Assembly: GCA_027619975.1 (NCBI GenBank)
Contig: JAQCGX010000030.1
Span: 1-41,372 of the forward strand
Source: Nitrospinota bacterium
GTDB lineage: Bacteria > Nitrospinota > Nitrospinia > Nitrospinales > VA-1
DNA: 41,372 bases
Direction of reading: 5' to 3'
Within the stretch, counting starts at the first letter, position 1. Each line of letters begins with the position of its first letter. This document shows positions 15,460 to 23,753 of this stretch, in pieces. The translations under genes and the position numbers were made by a program. The notes under the pieces are model-generated. The model did no database searches. It saw nothing but the letters and a program-made list of their open reading frames with translations, and was not told the DNA's origin.

Positions 15460-16707
15460 TTATGCGGCGGAGGGAGGAGACACTTGTTGTTCTGACTGCC
15501 ATTTGTCTTTTTGCACAATATTGACATGCGCTCCCACAGGCACCACCTTCGCCAGGAATTGCAAATACCAGCCCTGTATATTTGGGCATCCCGCACTGCC
15601 GTTTCGCCAATCGAAATTCTTTTTGTAAAACTCATTGACCTTCTGGATATTGACCCCGTGAATCCCATAACTTCCCTTGACAGGCTCGCCCACCTTCTTG
15701 AGCCCCATCCACCAACGGCCAATATCGTGTTCCTCATGGCCGAAGGGAATCGCGCGGACACGGGTTTTGCCGTTGAGCGTTTCCTTTTTATACCAGGTGG
15801 GTTTAAAAACTTTATTTACAATTTCATATTCGCCGGCGGGAGTTTCCTCACCGGTGCGTCCAAAAATCGCCTCGGTTTCGAGGATTTTTTCATTATCGTA
15901 ATACACCCGAATCACCCCGCTTTCAATGACCCCCACAATATACCAAAGCTCCGGTCGGCTTTTGTAGCTTGCAATGTTGCGATCATTGAACACCAGCGAT
16001 ACCTGGTCCCCCTTTTTAACATATTTTGTCCGGGGATCCTGGTAGATTTGTTTTAAAATGTATTTAAAATTTTCAGTGACCTGATTATTGAGGATCATCT
16101 GCTCAACCATGCGACTGAGCTCGACATTGTTTTTGCGGGTTTCCGCCAGTTTCAAGGACGTGGCGGTCAGGTTTTCATTAATGTGTTCAAAATCCTCTTT
16201 GGAGACCAGACCCACGCGGTTCATGCCTGCATAATAAGCCATATCTATTTCCCGCTGCGTCTCGGAATCAACACCAAACTGGTAAATCATCCAGGTGGCT
16301 GTCCCCAGAATCAAAAAGGCCATGGCTGTCAATTTCAAATACCGCTTGACCCCCAGAGACAACCGGTACCAGGCGACTTCAAACTTGACCTTTTTATCCT
16401 GCGCCTTCAACGGGCTGAAACTGGCATTGCCAAATTTTTCCAGCAAACGACGTTCCAATGAGGTCAACCGCACAGGGTTCCCCTGTAGCTTTTCAATGAT
16501 CCAATACAGGTTTTCCCGCGTTTTGCGGTCGTAACTCCCACGCGGATCTTTATTGGCAATCAGATTATAGTCGGGAACATTAAGAACCGCCAGCTTGCGA
16601 TCGGTAGAAGCGCTGGAAAAGCTTGAACTGGCAGAGGATGTACTTTCCAATGGATTCACTTTATCTAGATCCTTTTCAACCAATTGAATTATACGGGCTT
16701 GCGTCAT
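15460..16707 (-). CDS. Membrane-anchored L,D-transpeptidase (YkuD domain) with bactofilin-shared N-terminal module
   Basis: This 415-residue protein has three parts. Residues 1-120 are cytoplasmic and include a module (K53-L100) that matches the N-terminus of the neighbouring bactofilin. A single membrane helix lies at about 123-143. The periplasmic part has a helical stretch (150-225) and a YkuD domain (about 255-398). The catalytic region shows YGIHGVN with H350 and GSAGCPNI with C374. The residues around Cys differ from the usual S-H-G-C-x-R, with Ala for His and Asn for Arg. L,D-transpeptidases make 3-3 cross-links or attach proteins to peptidoglycan. It follows bactofilin 2 by 71 bases. 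Confidence 0.85.
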   Translation of the reverse strand: MTQARIIQLVEKDLDKVNPLESTSSASSSFSSASTDRKLAVLNVPDYNLIANKDPRGSYDRKTRENLYWIIEKLQGNPVRLTSLERRLLEKFGNASFSPLKAQDKKVKFEVAWYRLSLGVKRYLKLTAMAFLILGTATWMIYQFGVDSETQREIDMAYYAGMNRVGLVSKEDFEHINENLTATSLKLAETRKNNVELSRMVEQMILNNQVTENFKYILKQIYQDPRTKYVKKGDQVSLVFNDRNIASYKSRPELWYIVGVIESGVIRVYYDNEKILETEAIFGRTGEETPAGEYEIVNKVFKPTWYKKETLNGKTRVRAIPFGHEEHDIGRWWMGLKKVGEPVKGSYGIHGVNIQKVNEFYKKNFDWRNGSAGCPNIQGWYLQFLAKVVPVGAHVNIVQKDKWQSEQQVSPPSAA

Positions 16708-16778
16708 TTAATCTTAACGCGGAATCAACGAATTTCAAAGTAAATTGTTGTAATTATGGTAACCAGGTAGAAAAATAA

Positions 16779-17339
16779 TCACCCCGCAGAGAGGAGTTTC
16801 CAGGGCTTGGACTTTTCCTGGATGGCAATTTCTCCGGGTTGGTTGGGCATGGAGCATCGGCCTTCAAAAAACGCTCCTTCTTCGACGTGGAGCGAGGGGG
16901 TATAAATGCTTCCACGCACCGTAGATCCCTTACAGAGGCGAACCTGAACCAGGGCCTGGATATTGCCTTCGATAAGTCCCCGGCAAATCACCGTTGCCGC
17001 AGATATACTGGCTAAAACCTTGCCCTCGGGTTCAACCGTCAAGGTCTGGTTGATGAGGATCTCCCCTTCGAAATTTCCTTCCACGCGCACTGCCCCCGGA
17101 TGGAGAATTTTCCCTTCCGATTCGGTTCCTCGCCTGATCAGAATGCCGAAGTTGGCGCCTGCGAATTTCTTAAATATCTTTTTTTCCTGGCGGGAACATT
17201 TGCGACCCTGATCCCCCAGTTTTTGGATGATTTTGTACAACACCTCCCGCGTTTCACGGTCGTAGTCCCCGGCAGGATCTTTATCCTGCATAAAGTCAAA
17301 TTCCTGCGGGGTTATAATGTTGAGTTTTGGATTTCCCAT
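16779..17339 (-). CDS. Bactofilin with an extra N-terminal module (bactofilin 2)
   Basis: This 186-residue protein has a bactofilin beta-helix core at about 75-170, recognised by the repeating pattern VRVEGNFEGEILINQTLTV, then GKVLASISAATVICRGLIEGNI and the SSLHVEEGAFFEG-like end (here PSLHVEEGAFFEGRC). Bactofilins polymerise into cytoplasmic filaments that scaffold cell-wall enzymes or chromosome-segregation factors. Residues 1-70 are an added module (DKDPAGDYDRETREVLYKII), also present in the L,D-transpeptidase downstream. It starts seven bases after the ParA-like gene, with no ribosome binding site, so translational coupling is likely. Confidence 0.88.
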   Translation of the reverse strand: MGNPKLNIITPQEFDFMQDKDPAGDYDRETREVLYKIIQKLGDQGRKCSRQEKKIFKKFAGANFGILIRRGTESEGKILHPGAVRVEGNFEGEILINQTLTVEPEGKVLASISAATVICRGLIEGNIQALVQVRLCKGSTVRGSIYTPSLHVEEGAFFEGRCSMPNQPGEIAIQEKSKPWKLLSAG

Positions 17340-17346
17340 AAGCAGA

Positions 17347-18663
17347 TCAGCTGAAACTTGCGGCCAGACGACTTATTCCAGCCGCCAGACTGGATTTCCC
17401 TTTATTGTGAAGATATTTCAGAATTTCTTCATCCGAGCTCGCCAGGGTCGGGCTGGATGCATTTTCCGACATAATACTTTTTGCTACAAGGTCCAGTCGG
17501 CTTTTCAATTCCCTGTCCTTATCGTAAAATAAGGCCCCGCGGTTATTGGTAATATTAATGATTCTGTGCTGAGGCATCATTCCCACGATGCATATACGGT
17601 TTTTGTATTCTTCATATTTATCCAGCGTATCCAGGTATTCTCGTAACCGGCGCAGACAATCTTTGATTTCATTCGCTCCCTGACAGCGATTGAAAAAAAC
17701 ACCTATTTTTTTATTACGCAGAGACTCCGCGATCGCCTGCTGGCCTTTTGCCGCTACCAGCCGGTTGACATGGGCCTTGTCAAGGCCCGTCAAGCGGTCC
17801 TGGTTAAAATCATCAAAAAAGTCTTCATAATAATCAATGAAGGAATGCAGGGCGTCCAGGCTTCCGTTGATGGCGATGACGTTACTCATGTCAAACACCA
17901 AAATGACCTGGTCTATGGAATTCATGAGCGAGGAAAGATGATTGACGCCTCCGGCAGGCGTGTCTAAAATTATGTGATCAAACTTCCCATAAACCTCGTT
18001 GAGAAACTCCAGAAACAGCAACAGGAAGGCGGGCTCGTTGATTCTTTTGCGATGATTTTTTTTGCCCATGATCGGCACTTCGCCGCCGATAATGGAGAAA
18101 CCATACTCTTCAATAAAATTGACAAACTCCGCCACCATTGGCCGCGCCGCCTCTTGAAAAACGCCCAAAATGGCCTTAAATTCAATAGCATCTATTTTAG
18201 CTAAAATGGGCAATAGAGCTTTTATGTGCGACGGACGTTCGATTTTTCCCCGCTGGAGAAATAAATCGTAAACTTCGTTGCCAAACTTAAAATCTGAAAA
18301 ATAAAACAGGTTGGTATTGATTGTCTTATAAACAGACAGGCTTTTTTCCAGCTGACGGCTGTTGGAGGCAAGATGTCCTTCCAGATAATTTTTGAAGGTA
18401 CTGATGATCTGGTAAAGGTTTTGCAGAATTTCGGCCTGATGGGTTTTGCTGGCAAGGATCTCAAAAAGGTCGTAAAACGTTTTACGCGGATGACTGTCCA
18501 GAATGCTGGAGATGGTGGGCAGGCGCAAGTCCAGGTCCACCAGGCAAACCCTGTTCTTCAAACCCTGCCCGGCCAGCGCCCGCGTCAGGGACGCGGCGGT
18601 ATTAATGGACAATGTGGTCTTTCCAATCCCGCCCTTGGGGCCAATGATTGAAATGATTGCCAT
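17347..18663 (-). CDS. MinD/ParA-family ATPase, long form
   Basis: A 438-residue P-loop ATPase. The deviant Walker A GPKGGIGKTTLSIN is at 8-21, with both signature lysines (K10, K15). VDLDLRLP (switch region) and HIILDTPAGG (Walker B region) follow. It is much longer than typical ParA/MinD (about 260-270). Residues about 60-230 contain a large helical insertion between the switch I region and Walker B. The C-terminus (about 400-438) is a Ser/Lys-rich tail, possibly amphipathic (SLAAGISRLAASF), which could bind membrane or DNA. It starts immediately after the rsmI stop. Its place before bactofilin 2 and the L,D-transpeptidase suggests it positions a cell-wall machine rather than a plasmid. Confidence 0.82.
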   Translation of the reverse strand: MAIISIIGPKGGIGKTTLSINTAASLTRALAGQGLKNRVCLVDLDLRLPTISSILDSHPRKTFYDLFEILASKTHQAEILQNLYQIISTFKNYLEGHLASNSRQLEKSLSVYKTINTNLFYFSDFKFGNEVYDLFLQRGKIERPSHIKALLPILAKIDAIEFKAILGVFQEAARPMVAEFVNFIEEYGFSIIGGEVPIMGKKNHRKRINEPAFLLLFLEFLNEVYGKFDHIILDTPAGGVNHLSSLMNSIDQVILVFDMSNVIAINGSLDALHSFIDYYEDFFDDFNQDRLTGLDKAHVNRLVAAKGQQAIAESLRNKKIGVFFNRCQGANEIKDCLRRLREYLDTLDKYEEYKNRICIVGMMPQHRIINITNNRGALFYDKDRELKSRLDLVAKSIMSENASSPTLASSDEEILKYLHNKGKSSLAAGISRLAASFS

Positions 18664-19398
18664 CTAGCTCTCCTTGTTTGAAGTTCCGGCAATCACCAGA
18701 GTGATCTCGCCTTTCAATTTTCTTTCGCTGAGCGATTCGACCAAATCCCCTAAATTGCCGCGAATCACTTCTTCAAATAACTTGGTCAGTTCCCTGGCCA
18801 GGGCCACCTTGCGGTTGCCCAGGACGCTGTGTAAGTCCCGTAGCGTCTTGTGAATTCGATGCGGCGATTCGTAAAGAACAATGGTCCGTTTCTCCAGGGC
18901 CAATTCTTCCAAACGCGTCTTCCTTCTTTTCTTCACCGGCAGAAATCCCTCAAACACAAACCGATCCATGGGCAATCCTGAAACCGTGAGCGCCGCCAGA
19001 ACCGCCGAGGGCCCTGGCAGAGCCAGGACTTGAATGTCCGCTTCCAACGCCAGTTGCACCAAATGAAATAAAGGGTCCGAAATTCCCGGAGTCCCCGCAT
19101 CCGAGACCAGGGCCATGTCCTGCCCTTCGTTTAAAAGGCTGATGAGTTGCGGCCCTTTTTTTTCCTGGTTGTAACTATGAAAACTGGTCAGTCGGGTTTT
19201 AATTTCGTAATGATTTAACAAAATTCGCGTCCGCCGGGTATCTTCGGCGGCAATGAACTGCACCCCATTTAGAATTTCCGCCGAGCGAATGGTGAAATCC
19301 CCCAGGTTGCCGATGGGGGTGCTCACAATATAAAGCGAACCTTTGCCCGGATTTTCTTTTTCATTGATTATCATAGCGGAAAATTCCGCAGGAAACAT
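18664..19398 (-). CDS. rsmI: 16S rRNA (cytidine1402-2'-O)-methyltransferase
   Basis: RsmI methylates the ribose of C1402 in the decoding centre of 16S rRNA, using S-adenosylmethionine. The 244-residue protein shows the tetrapyrrole-methylase fold motifs LYIVSTPIGNLGDFT, AAEDTRRTRILL, ALVSDAGTPGISDP and LPGPSAVLAAL, and FEGFLPVKKRRK. The ATG at 19398 adds a short N-terminal extension; an in-frame ATG at 19374 (MIINEKEN) is also possible. The next gene starts at the base after its stop, so rsmI may drive or be co-translated with the ParA-like ATPase. Confidence 0.95.
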   Translation of the reverse strand: MFPAEFSAMIINEKENPGKGSLYIVSTPIGNLGDFTIRSAEILNGVQFIAAEDTRRTRILLNHYEIKTRLTSFHSYNQEKKGPQLISLLNEGQDMALVSDAGTPGISDPLFHLVQLALEADIQVLALPGPSAVLAALTVSGLPMDRFVFEGFLPVKKRRKTRLEELALEKRTIVLYESPHRIHKTLRDLHSVLGNRKVALARELTKLFEEVIRGNLGDLVESLSERKLKGEITLVIAGTSNKES

Positions 19399-19570
19399 TA
19401 CCCCGTAATCACTGATTTATTGGATGTCCTGAGGAATTGCAGTTGGAATTTTAATGGATTGGATAAACGTTGGTACTATCATCTGAAAGTGGCGGACCGC
19501 ACTGCGCTGCCGTTGCCAAAAAATTCCAGCGCTGCTATCAATAGAGGTGCACTGTTTTTCTTGCAAGGAA

Positions 19571-19960
19571 TCAGCCGGTTCCGACCACTTCGTTTTTCCT
19601 CAACTCAACGACCTTATTTCCCTGGCTCGACATATCGCACTCCCCATCCAGGATGCCGCCAACTTCCACAAAAAGCGATGGAGTTTTCACAGTACCCACA
19701 ACCTGACTGGCAGAATGCAACTCAATTCTTTGGGAGGCGATGAGGTTGCCCTCGACCTTGCCCTTGCAAATAATAGTTCCGGCGTTGATATCCGCAATGA
19801 TCCTTCCAGACTCACCGATGATAAGCGTGTCTTTCGTTACCACCTGGCCTTCAAAGCGGCCATCGATTCGCACGGTCCCCTCAAAAGTCAGCGAACCATT
19901 GAAAACAGCGTCCTCGCCCATATAGGCCTTCAGCTCGGCGTCGTCTTTTTTCTGCGCCAT
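19571..19960 (-). CDS. Bactofilin (bactofilin 1)
   Basis: This 129-residue bactofilin is of typical short form: a flexible N-terminus, then the beta-helix core with GEDAVFNGSLTFEGTVRIDG, GQVVTKDTLIIGESGRIIADI and GTIICKGKVEGNLIAS, and a short tail. It lies 38 bases after parB, with GGGGAG before the ATG. Bactofilins beside parAB are known from Myxococcus, where BacNOP filaments hold ParB/parS complexes in the subpolar region. A similar role here is inferred. It lacks the extra N-terminal module of bactofilin 2. Confidence 0.92.
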   Translation of the reverse strand: MAQKKDDAELKAYMGEDAVFNGSLTFEGTVRIDGRFEGQVVTKDTLIIGESGRIIADINAGTIICKGKVEGNLIASQRIELHSASQVVGTVKTPSLFVEVGGILDGECDMSSQGNKVVELRKNEVVGTG

Positions 19961-19998
19961 ACGATCTCCCCTACCAAATGTTTGACTTCAGTTTTTTA

Positions 19999-20868
19999 TC
20001 AATTTACTTTTTTCACGATCATGCCGCGGATGCGTTCCAGGTCATCGTCTGAATAATAAGTGACCACAACCTTACCGCCCTTCTTGCGCGGGACAATTTC
20101 AACTTTCGTCCCCAGCTTACGCTCCATTTCCGTTTCCAGATTTTTAATGAAAACATCTTTTTTCCTGGCGGGAGGCGCCTCATGAGGCGGGGTTTTCATT
20201 TGCTTGACCCGGCCTTCCACCTGCCGAACGTTCAAATCCTTTTTCAGGATTTCCTTTTTCAAGGCTTCCATGTCCTGCACGGACTCCAAACCAAGGAGTG
20301 CGCGCGCATGCCCCATGGACAATCGCCCCGCAACCATTTCCTCTTTGACGCTTTGCGGTAGCTTGAGCAGTCTCAATGTATTGGTGACGGAAGTTCGATT
20401 TTTGCCCACCCGTTTGGCCAGCTTCTCCTGAGTCAACCCAAAATCGTTCGCCAACCGCGAGTAGGCCTCGGCTTCCTCGATAGGGTTGAGATCCTGCCTG
20501 TGAATATTTTCAATGATGGCGAGCTCCAGGGATTCCGTATCACTGACTTCCCTGATGACTGCTGGAATTTTTTTAAGGCCTGCCTTCTTGCTGGCGCGCC
20601 AGCGGCGCTCACCGACGATCAGCTCATAACCGTTATTTTTGCCTTTTTGCACGACCACAGGCTGAAGAACCCCGTTTTCACGGATAGACTGCACGAGTTC
20701 TTCAAGTTTTTCGTCGTCGAAGTATTTTCTGGGCTGGAGCTTGTTTGGAGAAATTTCGTCGATCAACAGCTCCCCCACCCCCGGACCGGCGCCCCCGGAC
20801 TGCGGAACCCCTATTTCAAAGTCCGGAATCAGGGCATTGATTCCCTTGCCCAAGGCTTTTCGATTCAT
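19999..20868 (-). CDS. parB: Chromosome partitioning protein ParB
   Basis: ParB binds parS, spreads over nearby DNA as a CTP-dependent clamp, and stimulates ParA. The 289-residue protein begins MNRKALGKGINALIPD, a typical ParB/Spo0J start with the ParA-stimulating basic peptide. The CTP-binding motifs are GERRWRA (86-92) and ENIHRQDLNP (120-129, His where Gln is common). A helix-turn-helix (LTQEKLAKRVGKNRTSVTNTLRLL) follows, then a C-terminal dimerisation domain. Its start overlaps the parA stop (ATGA). Confidence 0.97.
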   Translation of the reverse strand: MNRKALGKGINALIPDFEIGVPQSGGAGPGVGELLIDEISPNKLQPRKYFDDEKLEELVQSIRENGVLQPVVVQKGKNNGYELIVGERRWRASKKAGLKKIPAVIREVSDTESLELAIIENIHRQDLNPIEEAEAYSRLANDFGLTQEKLAKRVGKNRTSVTNTLRLLKLPQSVKEEMVAGRLSMGHARALLGLESVQDMEALKKEILKKDLNVRQVEGRVKQMKTPPHEAPPARKKDVFIKNLETEMERKLGTKVEIVPRKKGGKVVVTYYSDDDLERIRGMIVKKVN

Positions 20869-21671
20869 GCGACGCGCTCACCTCTTGAGTCTTTTTGCAG
20901 GGCGCCGTTTTTTGTGCGGGAAATAATTTCTTTTGCCAGCTCGATATAGGATTCCGCCCCGCGGGAGCGGTTGGCGTAGAGGATGACGGGCTTGCCGTGG
21001 CTGGGGGCTTCACTCAGACGAACGTTGCGCGGGATGATCGTTTCAACAAGAAATTCCTGAAAGTATTTTTTGACCTGGTCGCGGACCTGACCCGCCAGCA
21101 GGGTCCTGCCGTCATACATGGTCAGAAGAATGCCTTCGACTTTCAATTCCGGATTGAGGGAGCGCTTGACCAGCTTCAAAGTTTTCAGCAGATGGCTCAA
21201 CCCCTGCAACGCATAATATTCACACTGCATGGGGATCAGTACCGACTGACAAACCGCCAGGGCGTTCAGCGTGAGCAATCCCAGGGACGGGGGACAATCT
21301 ATCAGGATAAATTCATATTCTTCCTCCGTCCCTTGCAGGACGGTTTTTAATCGTTTCTCGCGGTTCTCACAGGAAACCAGTTCAATTTCCGCGCCGGTGA
21401 GATCGACTGAGGAGGGGATGATTTTCAGGGTATCTATTTCTGTCGGGTAAATCACCTGCTCGAGCGTCGCCTCCCCCATCATCAGATCATAGAGACCCAG
21501 GGCATCGTCCGGCAACGTGATTCCCAGACCGCTGGAGGCGTTCGCCTGCGGGTCCACGTCTACCAGGAGAACTTTTTTACCGGAGAGAGCCAGACAGGCC
21601 GAAAGGTTGATGGCTGTCGTGGTTTTGCCAACCCCGCCCTTCTGATTGACGATGCAGATTGTTTTTCCCAT
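20865..21671 (-). CDS. parA: Chromosome partitioning ATPase ParA
   Basis: ParA forms ATP-bound dimers on the nucleoid and pulls ParB-parS complexes apart after replication. From the ATG at 21671 the product is 268 residues, starting MGKTICIVNQKGGVGKTTTA with the deviant Walker A lysine K11 and K16. LLVDVDPQANAS and FILIDCPPSLG are the switch and Walker B regions. An upstream in-frame TTG (21704) would add 11 residues, but the conserved start supports the ATG. The order rsmG-parA-parB, with parS in the gap, is the classic chromosomal locus. Confidence 0.97.
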   Translation of the reverse strand: MGKTICIVNQKGGVGKTTTAINLSACLALSGKKVLLVDVDPQANASSGLGITLPDDALGLYDLMMGEATLEQVIYPTEIDTLKIIPSSVDLTGAEIELVSCENREKRLKTVLQGTEEEYEFILIDCPPSLGLLTLNALAVCQSVLIPMQCEYYALQGLSHLLKTLKLVKRSLNPELKVEGILLTMYDGRTLLAGQVRDQVKKYFQEFLVETIIPRNVRLSEAPSHGKPVILYANRSRGAESYIELAKEIISRTKNGALQKDSRGERVA

Positions 21672-21815
21672 ATTTGCTTGATTTCCAAAGGAGTACGTCT
21701 GCAAAAATCATAGCACAGTTTAAAAACACATCCTATCAAAATATCGGAGTTCGGGACGGATTCAGCAATGGGTTTCGGCAGAAGAATGGAAGTTAAATGT
21801 TTCGTCCAGCGCCCT

Positions 21816-21831
21816 GGTTTCACGTGGAACA
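21816..21831. promoter_or_regulatory. parS site 1
   Basis: GGTTTCACGTGGAACA matches the bacterial parS consensus (TGTTTCACGTGGAACA in this orientation) in 15 of 16 positions. It lies between rsmG and parA and is a predicted ParB loading site. Confidence 0.9.
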
Positions 21832-21861
21832 CCGGAAGCTCTGTATGCCCTTGAAAACTAT

Positions 21862-21877
21862 GGTTTCACGTGGAACA
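21862..21877. promoter_or_regulatory. parS site 2, overlapping the rsmG stop codon
   Basis: An identical copy of the 16-mer GGTTTCACGTGGAACA lies 46 bases from the first, in the same orientation. It overlaps the stop codon of rsmG (21866-21868 on the complement), so the last codons of rsmG are constrained by the ParB site. Confidence 0.9.
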
Positions 21878-22525
21878 CTTGGCAAATAGCATCAGCTTGG
21901 ACAAAACCCCGGTTCCGCCCTCGAAAGGGATTTCATCCTGCAGCTGAAATTTGTAACCTGATTGTTCGGTAAACTCAGGGGGCCTGGCATCCGGTTCCTT
22001 TTTGATAACCACCCGCCCGCCCATTTTTAAACAAGGGCCTGCCAGTTTCGAGCAATAAAGAATGTCCCCCACCCCGCGAAAAACCACAAGATCGAATCGG
22101 TCGAGATAGTCGGCGCTCAAATCTTCGGCCCGTTGGTTCAATACCTCCACATTATCCAGGCTCATTTTACGAACACAGTTGCGTAAAAAGCTGGCGCGCT
22201 TCCTCTGGCTTTCAACCAGAACAAATTTTAGTTCGGGAAAAATAACTTTCAGGGGGATGCCGGGAAACCCGGCGCCGCTACCGACGTCCATGACCTGGCC
22301 CTGAGGACTCTGCACTGCCCGCACGTATTGCAGGGAGTCAAAAATATGCCTTTCAATGACCGCTTTGGCATCGCCTTCGGCGGTCAGGTTGATCTTGTCG
22401 TTCCATCGGGCCCACTCGCCCAAAAACGTATCCAAAGCCCCGGCCCATTTGTCGGAGCACTCGGAAGACGGCAGCTGGAGCCGTTGATCGGCAAATACTT
22501 CAAGTAATTGTTTAAGGTAGGACAC
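21866..22525 (-). CDS. rsmG: 16S rRNA (guanine527-N7)-methyltransferase
   Basis: RsmG (GidB) methylates G527 of 16S rRNA with S-adenosylmethionine. The 219-residue protein shows ARWNDKINLTAEGDAKAVIERHIFDSL, the SAM-binding VMDVGSGAGFPGIPLKVIFP, and LVESQRKRASFLRNC, all typical. The start is a GTG at 22525. It sits immediately upstream of the parS sites and parA, as in many bacteria, though without mnmG (gidA). Confidence 0.96.
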   Translation of the reverse strand: MSYLKQLLEVFADQRLQLPSSECSDKWAGALDTFLGEWARWNDKINLTAEGDAKAVIERHIFDSLQYVRAVQSPQGQVMDVGSGAGFPGIPLKVIFPELKFVLVESQRKRASFLRNCVRKMSLDNVEVLNQRAEDLSADYLDRFDLVVFRGVGDILYCSKLAGPCLKMGGRVVIKKEPDARPPEFTEQSGYKFQLQDEIPFEGGTGVLSKLMLFAKCST

Positions 22526-22635
22526 AGTTATTTTTATACCGCTAAAGGGAGTTATAAAGAGTCAAAAGGAAGGTTACAATCGCTATTTTGGTCCCGGGAT
22601 ATGAGGATCGGCTCTCAATTCCTCTCACAGTCCTT

Positions 22636-23634
22636 CTACAAAACCTTGCGAAACTCAGCGGTCAAAAGAGGAAGAACTTCCAGAACATCGCCAACGATTC
22701 CATAGTCGGCAACCGAAAAGATCGGCGCATGCGGATCTTTATTAATAGCGACGATACATTTTGAGGAAGACATCCCCGCCAGATGCTGGACGGCGCCGGA
22801 GATTCCGCAGGCAATATAAAGATCAGGCGCAACCGTGCGCCCGGTTTGCCCAACCTGATTGGAATATTGCCGCCAGCCATCGTCAACCACCGGACGGCTG
22901 GCTCCAACCGCCGCCCCTAAAACCTCGGCCAATTCATCAAGCAGTTTAAAGTTTTCGGCACTTTGCATCCCCAGCCCGCCGGACACCACGATCCGGGCTT
23001 CGGTAATATCAAGTTGTTTCCCCGCTTCCCGAACGATTTCTTTCAACTGCATCGCAAAGGGAAGGGATTGCATTTGCACATCCACCCTTTCAACGTCCCC
23101 GTACCGTTTGGTATCGGGTCCATCGGCGCGGAAAACATTGGCGCGCAGGGTGGCTATCTGAGGACGGGAAGAATCGTAGACCAGGGTGGAAATGGCTTTC
23201 CCGCCATTGACGGGACGACGCACCTTCAATCCTCCGGCGGAATCCAGATCGAGGGAAATGCAATCTGTCGCCAGTCCGGTTTTTAATTTGGCGCTGAGGG
23301 CCGCCGCCAGTTCCTTGCCGTGGTTGGTGGCGGGAAGAAGCAGAAACTCGGGTTTTCGGGCACGGATCTCCGGTAACAGGGCCGCGAGATAGGCGGATGT
23401 GGTGTAACGGGCCAGCCGGGCATGGCAGAATACAAGAATCCGGTCTGCCCCGTAGTGAAACAGGACTTCAGAATTTAAGTTGGCACCATCCTCGGCCCCA
23501 AGACAGAGGGCGGTCACCTGCCCACCGGCTTTATCTGCCAACTGCCTGGCCGCATGGATGACTTCCAAAGCTACCGGCTTAACTGCGCCTTCCACCTGCT
23601 CAACGATCGCAAAAATTGGGTTGCCGCTAGTCAC
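22636..23634 (-). CDS. etfA: Electron transfer flavoprotein, alpha subunit
   Basis: EtfA carries the FAD of the EtfAB heterodimer, which passes electrons from dehydrogenases (for example acyl-CoA dehydrogenases) to a quinone reductase. The 332-residue protein has the N-terminal ETF domain ([19 protein letters not shown]) and the FAD-binding C-terminal domain with [48 protein letters not shown] and [20 protein letters not shown]. The start is a GTG at 23634 with GGAG nine bases before it. etfB lies upstream, separated by a small membrane-protein gene. Confidence 0.96.
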   Translation of the reverse strand: MTSGNPIFAIVEQVEGAVKPVALEVIHAARQLADKAGGQVTALCLGAEDGANLNSEVLFHYGADRILVFCHARLARYTTSAYLAALLPEIRARKPEFLLLPATNHGKELAAALSAKLKTGLATDCISLDLDSAGGLKVRRPVNGGKAISTLVYDSSRPQIATLRANVFRADGPDTKRYGDVERVDVQMQSLPFAMQLKEIVREAGKQLDITEARIVVSGGLGMQSAENFKLLDELAEVLGAAVGASRPVVDDGWRQYSNQVGQTGRTVAPDLYIACGISGAVQHLAGMSSSKCIVAINKDPHAPIFSVADYGIVGDVLEVLPLLTAEFRKVL

Positions 23635-23753
23635 TGATTTTCACTCCATTCAGACCAAAGAAGGCAAAAGGATAACGCATTTAATGAACCGGGTTCAATA
23701 GAAAGTAATAAAGGGCTGAAACAACCGGGCAGGCAATATCCGCCGGGGAGCAA

